Assembly (NCBI GenBank): GCA_031181345.1
Contig: JAPSLC010000036.1
Span: 1 to 53,990 of the forward strand
Length of the DNA: 53,990 nt
Direction of reading: 5' to 3'
Source: Cupriavidus sp.
GTDB taxonomy: Bacteria > Pseudomonadota > Gammaproteobacteria > Burkholderiales > Burkholderiaceae
Numbering within the stretch: the stretch's first letter is position 1; each line of letters starts with the position of its first letter. Positions 7,444 through 16,172 of this stretch are shown in pieces. The notes beneath the pieces were generated by a model. It did no database searches and was not told where the DNA came from. It saw only the letters and a list, made by a program, of their open reading frames with translations. Position numbers and translations under genes: made by a program.

Positions 7444-8439
7444 ATGAGCGCGCGCATTGCCCTGGTCGTCTACCCCGGCTTTCAGATCCTCGACATGGCG
7501 GCACTGACCGTGTTCGAGCTGGCGAACGAGCTGTCGCCGCAACCGCGCTACGACATCGCGGTGGTGTCCGCCGACGGCGGCATGGTGGCCGGATCGTCGC
7601 GCGTCAACATCGAGACGCAAGCGATCGGCAGGCGGCACTACGACACCTTGCTGCTCGCCGGCACCACGACGCAGGCCCCCACCGAGCCCGCGCTCATCGC
7701 GCAGTTGCGGCGGGCGGCGCCGCGCGCCAGGCGCATCGCCAGCATCTGCACCGGTGCCTTTATCGTGGCCGAAGCGGGCCTGCTGGACGGGCGCCGGGCG
7801 ACGACGCACTGGGCCCTGGCGCGCGAGCTGCAGCAGCGCTTTCCCGCGGTGCAGGTCGATGAGGACAAGATCTTCGTCAATGATGGACCAGTGTGGACGT
7901 CGGCGGGCATGACAGCTTGCATCGATCTCGCGCTCGCGCTTGTGATGGCGGACCTCGGCGATGCGCTGGCCAAGTCCATCGCACGGATGATGGTGGTGCA
8001 CTACCGCCGCACGGGCGGGCAGTCGCAGTTCTCCACGCTGGCTGCGCTCGAGCCCAAGTCCGACCGCGTCCGGCTCGCGCTCGACTTCGCGCGCGAGCAT
8101 CTGCACGAGCCGCTATCGGTCGAACAGCTGGCCGAGCACGTGCATTGGAGCAAGCGGCATTTCAGCCGGGCATTCCAGGCGCAGACCGGCATGTCGCCTG
8201 CCAAGGCGATCGAGAAGCTTCGGCTCGAGGCGGCTCATGCGCTGATCGAGGCAGGCGAGACGTCGATCGGGAGAGTTGCATCGCAAACGGGATTCGGCGA
8301 CGAGGAGCGGATGCGGCGGGCTTTCCTGCGCTCGCTTGGCAGGCCGCCGCAGGCGCTGGTACGGGAAGCGCGGGCGCGTCATCATGGCGATCCTGCTTCG
8401 CGGACAATACGGTCCCCGCACATGGAGGCAATTCAATGA
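7444..8439 (+). CDS. GlxA/FtrA-type transcriptional regulator (DJ-1/PfpI + AraC HTH)
   Basis: The 331-residue protein begins with a DJ-1/PfpI-like domain (about 1-190) that includes the nucleophile-elbow Cys in SICTGAF (C102). It ends with two AraC helix-turn-helix motifs (about 220-310: VEQLAEHVHWSKRHFSRAFQ and SIGRVASQTGFGDEERMRRA). Such proteins act as DNA-binding activators whose N-domain senses a small molecule. The start ATG has AAGGGGAC in front. Its stop overlaps the start of the downstream DHFR-like gene by four bases (ATGA), so the two are made together. The divergent SDR is the other probable target. Confidence 0.92.
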   Translation: MSARIALVVYPGFQILDMAALTVFELANELSPQPRYDIAVVSADGGMVAGSSRVNIETQAIGRRHYDTLLLAGTTTQAPTEPALIAQLRRAAPRARRIASICTGAFIVAEAGLLDGRRATTHWALARELQQRFPAVQVDEDKIFVNDGPVWTSAGMTACIDLALALVMADLGDALAKSIARMMVVHYRRTGGQSQFSTLAALEPKSDRVRLALDFAREHLHEPLSVEQLAEHVHWSKRHFSRAFQAQTGMSPAKAIEKLRLEAAHALIEAGETSIGRVASQTGFGDEERMRRAFLRSLGRPPQALVREARARHHGDPASRTIRSPHMEAIQ

Positions 8440-8990
8440 CTACCGCTCACGTCTTCATCGCCACCAGCCTGGATGGCTTTATCGCGCGCGCCGATGGGGA
8501 CATCGGCTGGCTGCTGCAGCGCGACGATCCCAGCGAGGACCACGGCTACGCGGATTTCATTGCGGACAAGGACCTGATCGTGATGGGGCGCGGCAGCTAT
8601 GAACAGGTGCTGGCCTTCGACCCATGGCCTTACGACCGGCCGGTCCTGGTGCTGTCCAGCCAGTTGGCGGGCACGCCGGTGCCCGAGGCGCTGAAGGGCA
8701 AGGTCCGTTTCGCCGACCAAACGCCGAAGGACGCAATGGCGGCACTGGCGCGCGAGAACGTACGCCGCATCTATGTCGACGGCGGGCAGTTGGTGCAGTC
8801 GTTCTTGCGGGAGGGCCTCATCGCGGACATGGTGATCACCACGGTTCCGGTTCTGATTGGCGCGGGAAGGCCGTTGTTCGGGGCACTGCCGCGGGACATC
8901 GACCTCGCGCTGGTATCGAGCCGCAGCTTTCCTTCCGGGCTGGTGCAGTCGACTTATCGCGTGGTGTCTTCGATGGGCGGATTGGCCTGA
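8436..8990 (+). CDS. DHFR-like reductase (RibD C-terminal family)
   Basis: The 184-residue protein has the family pattern: FIATSLDGFIAR near the start, a central DLIVMGRGSYEQV, then VRRIYVDGGQLVQSFL and ITTVPVLIGAGRPLF. These bind NADPH in the RibD reductase/DHFR fold. The physiological substrate of the stand-alone members is generally unknown. The ATG overlaps the regulator stop (ATGA) and has GGAGG upstream, showing translational coupling. A strong hairpin follows 17 bases after the stop. Confidence 0.88.
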   Translation: MTTAHVFIATSLDGFIARADGDIGWLLQRDDPSEDHGYADFIADKDLIVMGRGSYEQVLAFDPWPYDRPVLVLSSQLAGTPVPEALKGKVRFADQTPKDAMAALARENVRRIYVDGGQLVQSFLREGLIADMVITTVPVLIGAGRPLFGALPRDIDLALVSSRSFPSGLVQSTYRVVSSMGGLA

Positions 8991-9000
8991 ACGGACCATA

Positions 9001-9029
9001 AAAAAAGCCCGACCGTTGAACGGTCGGGC
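9001..9029 (-). terminator. Terminator of gyrB, shared with the DHFR-like gene
   Basis: The stem GCCCGACCGTT/AACGGTCGGGC (9007-9029) is followed on the minus strand by a run of T residues (the A run at 9000-9006). It is a strong intrinsic terminator for leftward gyrB transcription and a weaker one for the rightward genes. Confidence 0.88.
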
Positions 9030-9073
9030 GTCTTGTCCTGCGAAACAGGCCGCCTTGCAGCGGCGGCGCTCAA

Positions 9074-11599
9074 TCAAACATCGATATTCCGCGCCACCAA
9101 CGCATTCGACTCGATGAAGTTGCGACGCGGTTCCACCTCGTCGCCCATCAGCGTCGTGAAGATCTGGTCGGCTGCGATCGCGTCCTCGATCTGCACCTTC
9201 AGCAGGCGGCGCTGCGTGACGTCCAGCGTCGTTTCGAACAGCTGCTCGGGGTTCATCTCGCCCAGGCCCTTGTAGCGCTGACGGGACACGCCGCGCTCGG
9301 CCTCCGACAGCAGCCACTGCATCGCGCCGTGGAAGTCGTTGACGGTCTGCTCGCGCAGCTTTTCGCCTTCGCCGCGGCGGACCTTGGTGCCGACCGGGAT
9401 CAGGCCCTGGAAGGTCTTGGCGGCCAGCGCCAGCGCGGCGTAGTCGGCGCCGTGGACGAAGTCGGCATCGATGTGCGACAGGCGCACGTTGCCGTGATGG
9501 CGGCGGGCCACCATCAGGCGGTGCTTCTCGTTCTTCTCGTCGAACTGCGCGTAGACGTCGGCGGTGCCGTCGTCATTGACCGCCGCGCCGTTCAGGCGCT
9601 TGGCGTGCATTTCCGACAGCTTGGCCTTCAGCGCGCGGGCCGAGGCTTCGGCCGCTTCGGCGGAGTCGAGGTTCAGTTCGACGCCGTCGGCGATCGCGCG
9701 CAGGGCGTCGCTGTCGACCACGCGCGACAGGCGGCCGATCACCGCCTCGGCGAGCTGGTACTGGCGCGCCAGTTCGGTCAGTGCTTCGCCGGCGATCTCG
9801 CTGCCGTCCGGGCGCAGCAGGCTGGCCTTTTCCATCGCCAGGCGCAGCATGTACGCGTTCAGCTCGTTGTCGTCCTTGATATAGCGCTCGTCCTTGCCGT
9901 GCTTGACCTTGTACAGCGGCGGCTGCGCGATATAGACATAGCCGCGCTCGATGATGTCGGGCATCTGCCGGTAGAAGAAGGTCAGCAGCAGCGTGCGGAT
10001 GTGCGAGCCGTCGACGTCCGCATCGGTCATGATGATGATGCGGTGATAGCGCAGCTTCTCGAGGTTGTAGTCGTCCTTGCCGATCCCCGTGCCCAACGCG
10101 GTGATCAGCGTCAGCACTTCCTGGCTCGACAGCATCTTGTCGAAGCGCGCGCGCTCGACGTTCAGGATCTTGCCCTTCAGCGGCAGGATCGCCTGGAACT
10201 TGCGGTCGCGGCCCTGCTTGGCGGAGCCGCCTGCGGAGTCGCCCTCGACCAGGAACAGTTCGGACAGCGCGGGATCGCGCTCCTGGCAGTCGGCGAGCTT
10301 GCCGGGCAGGCCCATGCCGTCGAACGCGCCCTTGCGGCGGGTCATCTCGCGGGCCTTGCGCGCGGCTTCACGCGCGCGCGCGGCGTCGACGATCTTGCCG
10401 CAGATGATCTTGGCGTCGTTCGGCGTTTCCAGCAGGAAGTCGCCCAGGGCCTTCGATACCAGTTCCTCGACCGGCAGCCGCACTTCCGACGACACCAGCT
10501 TGTCCTTCGTCTGCGAGCTGAACTTGGGCTCGGGCACCTTGACCGACAGCACGCAGGACAGGCCTTCGCGCATGTCGTCGCCGGTGGTCTCGACCTTGGC
10601 CTTCTTGGCGATCTCGTTTTCTTCGATGTACTTGTTGATGACGCGCGTCATCGCCGCGCGCAGCCCGGTCAGGTGGGTACCGCCATCGCGCTGCGGGATA
10701 TTGTTGGTGAAGCAGAGCACCTGCTCGTTGAAGCCGTCGTTCCACTGCATCGCCACTTCGACGACGATGCCTTCCTTCTCGGCATTGGCGTAGAAGATGT
10801 TCGGATGCAGCACCGACTTGGCGCGATTGATGTATTCGACGAAACCCTTCACGCCGCCGGAAAAGGCGAAATCCTCTTCCTTGCCCGTGCGCTGGTCGGT
10901 CAGGCGAATATGCACGCCGTTATTGAGGAACGACAGTTCCCGGATGCGCTTGGACAGGATTTCGTAGTGGAACTCGACGTTGGTGAAGATCTGCTCGTCG
11001 GCGAGGAAGTGCACTTCGGTGCCGCGCTTGTCCGTCGGACCGAGCACCTTCATCGGCGAGACTTCGACCGGCTGCCCGTCCGGGCCGTTGACCGTTTCGA
11101 CGATGCGGTTCTGCACCGCGCCCTGGGCGAATTCGATGTAATGGGCCTGGCCGTCGCGGCGCACCGTCAGGCGCAGCCATTTCGACAGCGCGTTGACGCA
11201 GGACACGCCCACGCCATGCAGGCCGCCCGAGACCTTGTAGCTGTTCTGGTTGAACTTGCCACCCGCGTGCAGCTCGGTCATCGCGATTTCCGCGGCGCTG
11301 CGCTTCGGTTCGTGCTTGTCGTCGAACTTGATGCCGGACGGAATGCCGCGGCCGTTGTCGATGATCGAGATCGAGTTGTCGGTGTGGATCGTGACCTGGA
11401 TCTCCGTGCAGTAGCCGGCCAGCGCTTCGTCGATGGAGTTGTCCAGCACCTCGAACACGAGGTGATGCAGGCCGGTGCCGTCCGAGGTGTCGCCGATATA
11501 CATGCCCGGCCGCTTGCGTACCGCCTCCAGGCCTTCCAGGATCTGGATCGAGGAGGCGCCGTAGCTGTTTTCCTGTTGCGGGTTCTGCTCTTGGGTCAT
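9074..11599 (-). CDS. gyrB: DNA gyrase subunit B
   Basis: GyrB is the ATPase subunit of the type II topoisomerase that introduces negative supercoils. The 841 residues contain the GHKL ATPase region, with the catalytic E50 in EVLDNSIDEA, DNGRGIP at 81-87 and GGLHGVGVSCVNA. The transducer follows, then the TOPRIM blocks LVEGDSAGGSAKQGRDR and TDADVDGSHIRTLL, and the C-terminal GEMNPEQLFETT. The length is typical for betaproteobacteria, with a longer TOPRIM-associated segment than in E. coli. The ATG at 11599 is preceded by TAGGAAAA. It is third in the dnaA-dnaN-gyrB order, 224 bp after dnaN, and ends at a strong terminator. Confidence 0.99.
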   Translation of the reverse strand: MTQEQNPQQENSYGASSIQILEGLEAVRKRPGMYIGDTSDGTGLHHLVFEVLDNSIDEALAGYCTEIQVTIHTDNSISIIDNGRGIPSGIKFDDKHEPKRSAAEIAMTELHAGGKFNQNSYKVSGGLHGVGVSCVNALSKWLRLTVRRDGQAHYIEFAQGAVQNRIVETVNGPDGQPVEVSPMKVLGPTDKRGTEVHFLADEQIFTNVEFHYEILSKRIRELSFLNNGVHIRLTDQRTGKEEDFAFSGGVKGFVEYINRAKSVLHPNIFYANAEKEGIVVEVAMQWNDGFNEQVLCFTNNIPQRDGGTHLTGLRAAMTRVINKYIEENEIAKKAKVETTGDDMREGLSCVLSVKVPEPKFSSQTKDKLVSSEVRLPVEELVSKALGDFLLETPNDAKIICGKIVDAARAREAARKAREMTRRKGAFDGMGLPGKLADCQERDPALSELFLVEGDSAGGSAKQGRDRKFQAILPLKGKILNVERARFDKMLSSQEVLTLITALGTGIGKDDYNLEKLRYHRIIIMTDADVDGSHIRTLLLTFFYRQMPDIIERGYVYIAQPPLYKVKHGKDERYIKDDNELNAYMLRLAMEKASLLRPDGSEIAGEALTELARQYQLAEAVIGRLSRVVDSDALRAIADGVELNLDSAEAAEASARALKAKLSEMHAKRLNGAAVNDDGTADVYAQFDEKNEKHRLMVARRHHGNVRLSHIDADFVHGADYAALALAAKTFQGLIPVGTKVRRGEGEKLREQTVNDFHGAMQWLLSEAERGVSRQRYKGLGEMNPEQLFETTLDVTQRRLLKVQIEDAIAADQIFTTLMGDEVEPRRNFIESNALVARNIDV

Positions 11600-11823
11600 G
11601 TTTTCCTACTCACGGCAAATACGGGGAGCGCGGCGCGCCGGGTCACGACGCGGCCATCGGCCCTCCGCATGGCGGTTACATAAAAACGGCAAAGGGGCGG
11701 ATCGCCATGATCCTGCCCCTGCTACTGCGGGTCGGTCGCCCGGGCTGTTTGCCCGCTGCGAGAGCCGTAGCCTGCCGTTCGATGCTCCGGATTCTGCGTA
11801 TCTTGCGATCCTTTACCGGAACA

Positions 11824-12939
11824 TCAGATGCGCATCGGCATGACGACATACTTGAAGTTGTCGTCTTCCGGCACGGTGATCAGCGCGCTCGAATTCGAGT
11901 CGCCGAGGCTGACCTGGACCTGCTCGCTCTTGAGGTTGCCCAGCACGTCGAGCAGATAGGTCACGTTGAATCCGATATCGAGCGCATCGCCCGAATAATC
12001 GAGTTCGAGCTCTTCCTGCGCCTCTTCCTGATCGGCGTTGGTCGAGCTGATTTTCAGGGTGTGCGTATCGAGAATGCAGCGCACGCCCTTGAACTTGTCG
12101 GTGGTCAGGATCGCGGTGCGTTGCAGCGCCTGCTGCAGCTTGATGCGATCGATCGCGAAGGCGTTCTTGTAGCCCTTCGGAATCACGCGCTGGAAATCGG
12201 GGAACTTGCCTTCGACCAGCTTCGAGATCAGCTCGACATTGGCGAAGGTGAACTTGATCTGGTTCGCGGCCAGTTGCACCTGGACCGGATCGTCGTTGTC
12301 CTCGAGCAGGCGTTGCAATTCCAGGATGGTCTTGCGCGGGATGATGACTTCCTGGCGCGCGCCGGCGCCCGTCGCTTCCTGTTCGAGCTCGACCGCGCAG
12401 TAGGCCAGGCGGTGGCCGTCGGTGGCGACCGCCATCAGCTTCTTGCCGTCGACCACCAGCAGCATGCCGTTCAGGTAGTAGCGGATGTCCTGCTGCGCCA
12501 TCGCGAAATGCACCATCGCCAGCAGATGCTTGAAGGTCTTCTGCGGCAGCGTGACGCTGGCGTTGAATTCGGTGGCCTCGGCGACCGTCGGGAATTCCTC
12601 GGCGGCCAGCGTCTGCAGCGCGAAGCGGCTCTTGCCCGATTGCACCGTCATCCGCTTGTCCGACAGCGACAGCGCGACATCGCCGTCGGGCATCGCGCGC
12701 AGGATATCGAGCAGCTTGCGCGCGGCCACGGTGGTGGCCACGTCGTCGTTGCCGACGCCGCATTCGGCGTGCGTGGTGATCTGGATTTCGATATCGGTGG
12801 ACAGGAAGGAGACGTTGGCGCCGGACTTGCGGATCAGCAGGTTGGCCAGGATCGGGAGGGTGTGGCGGCGCTCCACGATGCCGCTCACGATTTGCAGCGG
12901 ACGCAGCAGATTGTCTCGCGAGGTTTTGACCAATTGCAT
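11824..12939 (-). CDS. dnaN: DNA polymerase III beta sliding clamp
   Basis: The 371-residue clamp forms a dimeric ring that tethers DNA polymerase III and other partners to DNA. It shows the beta-clamp opening MQLVKTSRDNLLRPLQIVSG with RHTLPILANLL, the middle-domain VIIPRKTILELQRLL, and the canonical end VMPMRI. The start ATG has AAGGACATATTCA in front. It lies 320 bp downstream of dnaA, with its own likely promoter (13029-13057), and is followed by gyrB. Confidence 0.99.
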   Translation of the reverse strand: MQLVKTSRDNLLRPLQIVSGIVERRHTLPILANLLIRKSGANVSFLSTDIEIQITTHAECGVGNDDVATTVAARKLLDILRAMPDGDVALSLSDKRMTVQSGKSRFALQTLAAEEFPTVAEATEFNASVTLPQKTFKHLLAMVHFAMAQQDIRYYLNGMLLVVDGKKLMAVATDGHRLAYCAVELEQEATGAGARQEVIIPRKTILELQRLLEDNDDPVQVQLAANQIKFTFANVELISKLVEGKFPDFQRVIPKGYKNAFAIDRIKLQQALQRTAILTTDKFKGVRCILDTHTLKISSTNADQEEAQEELELDYSGDALDIGFNVTYLLDVLGNLKSEQVQVSLGDSNSSALITVPEDDNFKYVVMPMRI

Positions 12940-13259
12940 TGAATATGTCCTTCGTCGTTTATAGTCAGCGTCCGCCGGGTGCCCTGGACAACTCCAAAAT
13001 CACTTAGGAATCAAGGAGTTAATGTCGCATTTTACCTCGGATCGGGCGGCTCGGCAAAGCCGGACGATGTGTGGCTCGTGTGCATATTGTGCATCAAAAG
13101 CCACGATCCCCCAATATGTCCCGGCCGCCCGCAAAGCCTTGTCCCGCGCGGGTTTGCGGGTCGCCGCCGGGCTTTCCGCGCCCTGCGGCAACGCGCGGCG
13201 CACAGACCACAGTATGCCAGCCCGCGGTACCCGTCCCGCAAAATCCCCGGTGCCCGGTT
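12940..13259. other. dnaA-dnaN intergenic region, 320 bp
   Basis: The gap is long for two genes usually treated as one operon. It contains the dnaN promoter candidate at 13029-13057 and a short TGCA-flanked dyad near 13081-13093. I find no coding frame with a ribosome site. Confidence 0.6.
13029..13057 (-). promoter_or_regulatory. Sigma-70 promoter candidate for dnaN
   Basis: On the minus strand TTGCCG (13057-13052) and TAAAAT (13034-13029) are separated by exactly 17 bp, about 90 bp upstream of the dnaN start. This is a good housekeeping promoter in an otherwise very GC-rich region. Confidence 0.6.
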
Positions 13260-14969
13260 TCAACCCTTCAGGGTCTGCTCCAGAACGTGCAGTTCGTGAT
13301 TGAGTTGGGCGTCCTTGCTGCGCTCGTCGGCGATCTTGCGGACCGCGTGCAGCACGGTGGTGTGGTCGCGTCCGCCGAACAGCTCGCCGATCTCCGGCAG
13401 GCTCTTCTGCGTCAATTCCTTGGCCAGATACATCGCGATCTGCCGCGGCCGCGCAATATTGGCAGGCCGCTTTTTGGAATACATATCGGCGACCTTGATG
13501 TTGTAGAAGTCGGCGCAGGTCTTCTGAATGTTTTCTACCGAAATCTGCCGGTTCTGTACGGTCAGCAAGTCCTTCAGCGCTTCGCGCGTGACCTCGATCG
13601 TGATGTCCTTGCCGTGGAAGTTCGAGAACGCGAGGATCTTGCGCAGCGCGCCTTCCAGCTCGCGCACGTTCGAGCGCAGATGCTTGGCGACGAAGAAGGC
13701 CACTTCCTCGGGCACCGAAACGTTTTCCGCGGCGGCCTTCTTCATCAGGATCGCGACGCGCATTTCCAGCTCGGGCGGCTCGATGGCGACCGTCAGGCCA
13801 GAGTCGAAGCGCGAGATCAGCCGGTCGTCGATGCCGGTGATCTCCTTCGGATAGGTATCGCTGGTGATGATGACCTGGGCGCGATTGGCGATCAGCGCCT
13901 CGAACGCGTAGAAGAATTCTTCCTGCGTGCGGTTCTTGCCGGAGAAGAACTGGATGTCGTCGATCAGCAACAGGTCGAGCGAGTGGTAGTAGCGCTTGAA
14001 CTCGTCGAAGGCCTTGCGCTGATACGCCTTCACCACATCGGAGACGTACTGCTCGGCATGGATATAGCGGATCCGCGCGCGCGGGTTCTCCATCAGCATG
14101 AAGTTGCCGATCGCGTGGATCAGGTGGGTCTTGCCCAGGCCGACGCCGCCATACAGATACAGCGGGTTGTACGACTTGCCGGGATTGTTGGCCACCTGGA
14201 TCGCCGCGGCGCGCGCGAGCTGGTTGGCCTTGCCGGTGACGAAATTGTCGAAGGTCAGGATCGGATTGAGCCGCGAGCGCTCATGGACCGTGTCGGCCGG
14301 CTGCTGGCCGGGCATCGGTTGCTGCGCGACGCGATACGAGCGGGCCGCTGCCTCGGCCGGGTCCAGTTGCGGCACGTCGACATCAACCACGTCGGCGCCG
14401 ATCGCCTGGCCGCCGCCAGGGTAGGGTGCCGCGTGGGGGTTGCCCATGCCGGCGCCGATGCCGCCGTGGATGCCGCCATAGCCGGCCGGCGCCGCAACGC
14501 CGGCACCCGGTTGCTCCGGCGCGCCATACATCAGCGCGCCCGGACCGGGCGCCTGGCCGCCATGCGCCGGCGGCTGGCCCATCGCCTGGCCGGCGCCGTA
14601 GGCCGGCGCCAGGTGCGCGGCCGGACCCGCGCCGCCCGGGGCGGCCGGATCCTGGGCAGGACCGTACGGGCCGACCGGATTGCCGGCGGTCTGATAGCCG
14701 TTCGCCGCCGCACGTCCCGACGCAGTAGGGTCCAGGACGAAGTGGACGCTCACCTGCGCTTCCCAGTACTCGCAGGCCAGCGCGGTGATGCGGCCGGAGA
14801 ACTGGCTCTTGACCCAGTCGAGCTTGAAGCGGTTGGGCGCGGCGATGCGCAGCGACAGGGCGTTCTCGTCGAACGCCACCGGCGCCAGCGGCTTGATCCA
14901 GGTTTTGAACTGTTGAGGCGTCAGTTCGCGCTCGAGCTGCGCGGCTGCCGCCTGCCAGAAATCTTGCAT
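13260..14969 (-). CDS. dnaA: Chromosomal replication initiator DnaA
   Basis: DnaA binds DnaA boxes at oriC and melts the origin in its ATP form. The 569 residues hold domain I (1-80, MQDFWQAAAAQLERELTPQQ) and a linker (about 82-232) made almost wholly of Gly, Ala, Pro and Gln. The AAA+ core has Walker A GGVGLGKT at 274-281 and Walker B LLLIDD near 334-339. Domain IV has RPRQIAMYLAKELT and GGRDHTTVLHA (532-542). The start is the ATG at 14969, where homology begins. The ribosome site is weak. The linker is long compared with the roughly 50 residues in E. coli but fits this bacterial family. It is divergent from rpmH across the origin. Confidence 0.99.
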   Translation of the reverse strand: MQDFWQAAAAQLERELTPQQFKTWIKPLAPVAFDENALSLRIAAPNRFKLDWVKSQFSGRITALACEYWEAQVSVHFVLDPTASGRAAANGYQTAGNPVGPYGPAQDPAAPGGAGPAAHLAPAYGAGQAMGQPPAHGGQAPGPGALMYGAPEQPGAGVAAPAGYGGIHGGIGAGMGNPHAAPYPGGGQAIGADVVDVDVPQLDPAEAAARSYRVAQQPMPGQQPADTVHERSRLNPILTFDNFVTGKANQLARAAAIQVANNPGKSYNPLYLYGGVGLGKTHLIHAIGNFMLMENPRARIRYIHAEQYVSDVVKAYQRKAFDEFKRYYHSLDLLLIDDIQFFSGKNRTQEEFFYAFEALIANRAQVIITSDTYPKEITGIDDRLISRFDSGLTVAIEPPELEMRVAILMKKAAAENVSVPEEVAFFVAKHLRSNVRELEGALRKILAFSNFHGKDITIEVTREALKDLLTVQNRQISVENIQKTCADFYNIKVADMYSKKRPANIARPRQIAMYLAKELTQKSLPEIGELFGGRDHTTVLHAVRKIADERSKDAQLNHELHVLEQTLKG

Positions 14970-15203
14970 CGGTTGTTGTTGGGTAGTGCCACGGCTGCCT
15001 GTCGTCACGTCAGCAGTCTTTCGAGTCCCAATAAAAAAGGGCGCCGCTGTCTCCCGAGTGCCGGCATGACCGCTACCGCAGCTGGCTTGTCGGGTCCCCC
15101 GCCCGCCAAGCCGCCTAACCGTCATGTCCTGCACACCTCGGGTTGTGCGTGCGCCACGCAGGCCGTGTTGTGTTTGGACCGGGATTGTACCCCCCGGCCC
15201 AAG

Positions 15204-15212
15204 TTATCCACA
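15204..15212 (+). promoter_or_regulatory. Perfect DnaA box
   Basis: TTATCCACA matches the high-affinity DnaA box exactly. A second, inverted box (TGTGGACAA, 15224-15232) starts 11 bp later. Confidence 0.9.
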
Positions 15213-15300
15213 AAGGATAAGTCTGTGGACAACTTGTGAAAATTCGGTGGATGACTGTGCACAACCTGGAGCGTCGCAGCGCCGCAGCCGGCACTTATAG

Positions 15301-15334
15301 AGGGCAATCTCTTGATTTGAAAGGGGATTGCCCT
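15301..15334. repeat. 9-bp inverted repeat in oriC
   Basis: AGGGCAATC (15301-15309) is the exact complement of GATTGCCCT (15326-15334), with a 16-base, A/T-rich loop between them. It lies between DnaA boxes, in the likely unwinding region. Confidence 0.6.
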
Positions 15335-15458
15335 TCGCATCACGCAGCAAAAGCGCCGCTTGGACCACTCGAAAATGTGCATCGCACCACTGTGGACAAG
15401 GAAAGTGCCCCGATGGCCGATGCCTGCACCCGCCCGGCGGCATCCTCCCACAGCAGCC

Positions 15459-15487
15459 TTGACAGACGCGCGGAAAATCCGTTAAAT
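15459..15487 (+). promoter_or_regulatory. Sigma-70 promoter candidate for rpmH operon
   Basis: TTGACA (15459-15464) matches the consensus -35 exactly. After a 17-bp spacer comes TTAAAT (15482-15487). It points toward rpmH, whose start lies about 385 bp downstream. Confidence 0.7.
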
Positions 15488-15872
15488 GGCGGGTTCTGCG
15501 ATGCGGCAGGGGATCACGTATGCGCATCGCCGGGTCTGACCCGCTTCACACCGAGGCAGCCGCGTTTTCTGTTCCGTTCTTTTCTTTCGAAGACGGTACA
15601 GACTGCCGGGGCACCGTCCGGTTTCCGGCCGGCACGGCGGAAGGAGGCGGCGGCGGGCCTGAGCTCGGGTCGCCCGCGCAAGCCGCGCGGTCATCCCGCC
15701 CAGCCTGCGTCGCGAGACCTGTATCGCGACACCCAAGGCCGGCGTCAGGTCAGCTTCAGGACAATCACAAGCGTCGGCAGTACCGCATCCGCGGCGGCCC
15801 CCATGCGAACCATACGCGGCAGCCACGGCCCCTACGCGGCCGGGCGTGCCCAGATCAACCAGAGAGTGCAAC
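15488..15872 (+). other. Long rpmH leader region
   Basis: These 385 bp between the promoter candidate and rpmH contain an open frame (15520-15876) that overlaps the rpmH start, lacks a ribosome site and has no recognisable content. I read it as an untranslated leader. Smaller GC-rich dyads are possible, but I see no named riboswitch. Confidence 0.4.
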
Positions 15873-16007
15873 ATGAAACGTACCTACCAACCTTCCGTTA
15901 CCCGCCGCAAGCGTACCCATGGCTTTCGCGTGCGCATGAAGACCCGTGGCGGCCGCGCCGTGATCAACGCGCGTCGCGCCAAGGGCCGCAAGCGCCTGGC
16001 AGTCTAA
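15873..16007 (+). CDS. rpmH: 50S ribosomal protein L34
   Basis: The 44-residue, strongly basic protein reads MKRTYQPSVTRRKRTHGFRV and ends with INARRAKGRKRLAV. This is the near-invariant bL34 sequence of the large ribosomal subunit. It lies in its conserved place beside oriC, upstream of rnpA, and is divergent from dnaA. The ribosome site is a modest AGAG. Confidence 0.99.
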   Translation: MKRTYQPSVTRRKRTHGFRVRMKTRGGRAVINARRAKGRKRLAV

Positions 16008-16172
16008 GGGCCGGGTGACGGGACGGCGGCGCGCATCGATGCAGCCGGCAACCACCGGCGCATGATGGTGGCGCCCGGCGCGGTCGTGTCCCGGCCGCCG
16101 CCCTTGCCATCGTCCCCTCTTGCCTTGCCCCCAGGACGGCCCGGCAACGCGTGCCAGCCCAGTCTGACCAGC

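Larger units (their letters stand above)
15135..15480. other. oriC: Replication origin oriC (DnaA-box cluster)
   Basis: This region between dnaA and rpmH holds one perfect DnaA box, TTATCCACA (15204-15212). Close matches on the other strand are TTGTCCACA at 15232-15224 and 15399-15391, and TTGTGCACA at 15264-15256. A more A/T-rich patch at about 15290-15330 could be the unwinding element. It contains a 9-bp inverted repeat (15301-15309/15326-15334). Divergent dnaA and rpmH, with genes leading away on both sides, fit a bidirectional origin here. Confidence 0.85.

Noticed and set aside
9329..11683. 784-residue rightward open frame over gyrB
   Set aside because: Mirror frame of a strongly biased high-GC gene; the product is a Val/Gln/Arg-rich string with no domain.
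13081..13093. TGCA-flanked dyad in the dnaA-dnaN gap
   Set aside because: Only four bases per arm match, so chance is likely.
13071..15239. 722-residue rightward frame over dnaA
   Set aside because: Shadow of dnaA codon bias, with no motif and no ribosome site.
15520..15876. Open frame before rpmH (118 residues)
   Set aside because: No ribosome site, overlaps the rpmH start, and composition looks random. Treated as leader.
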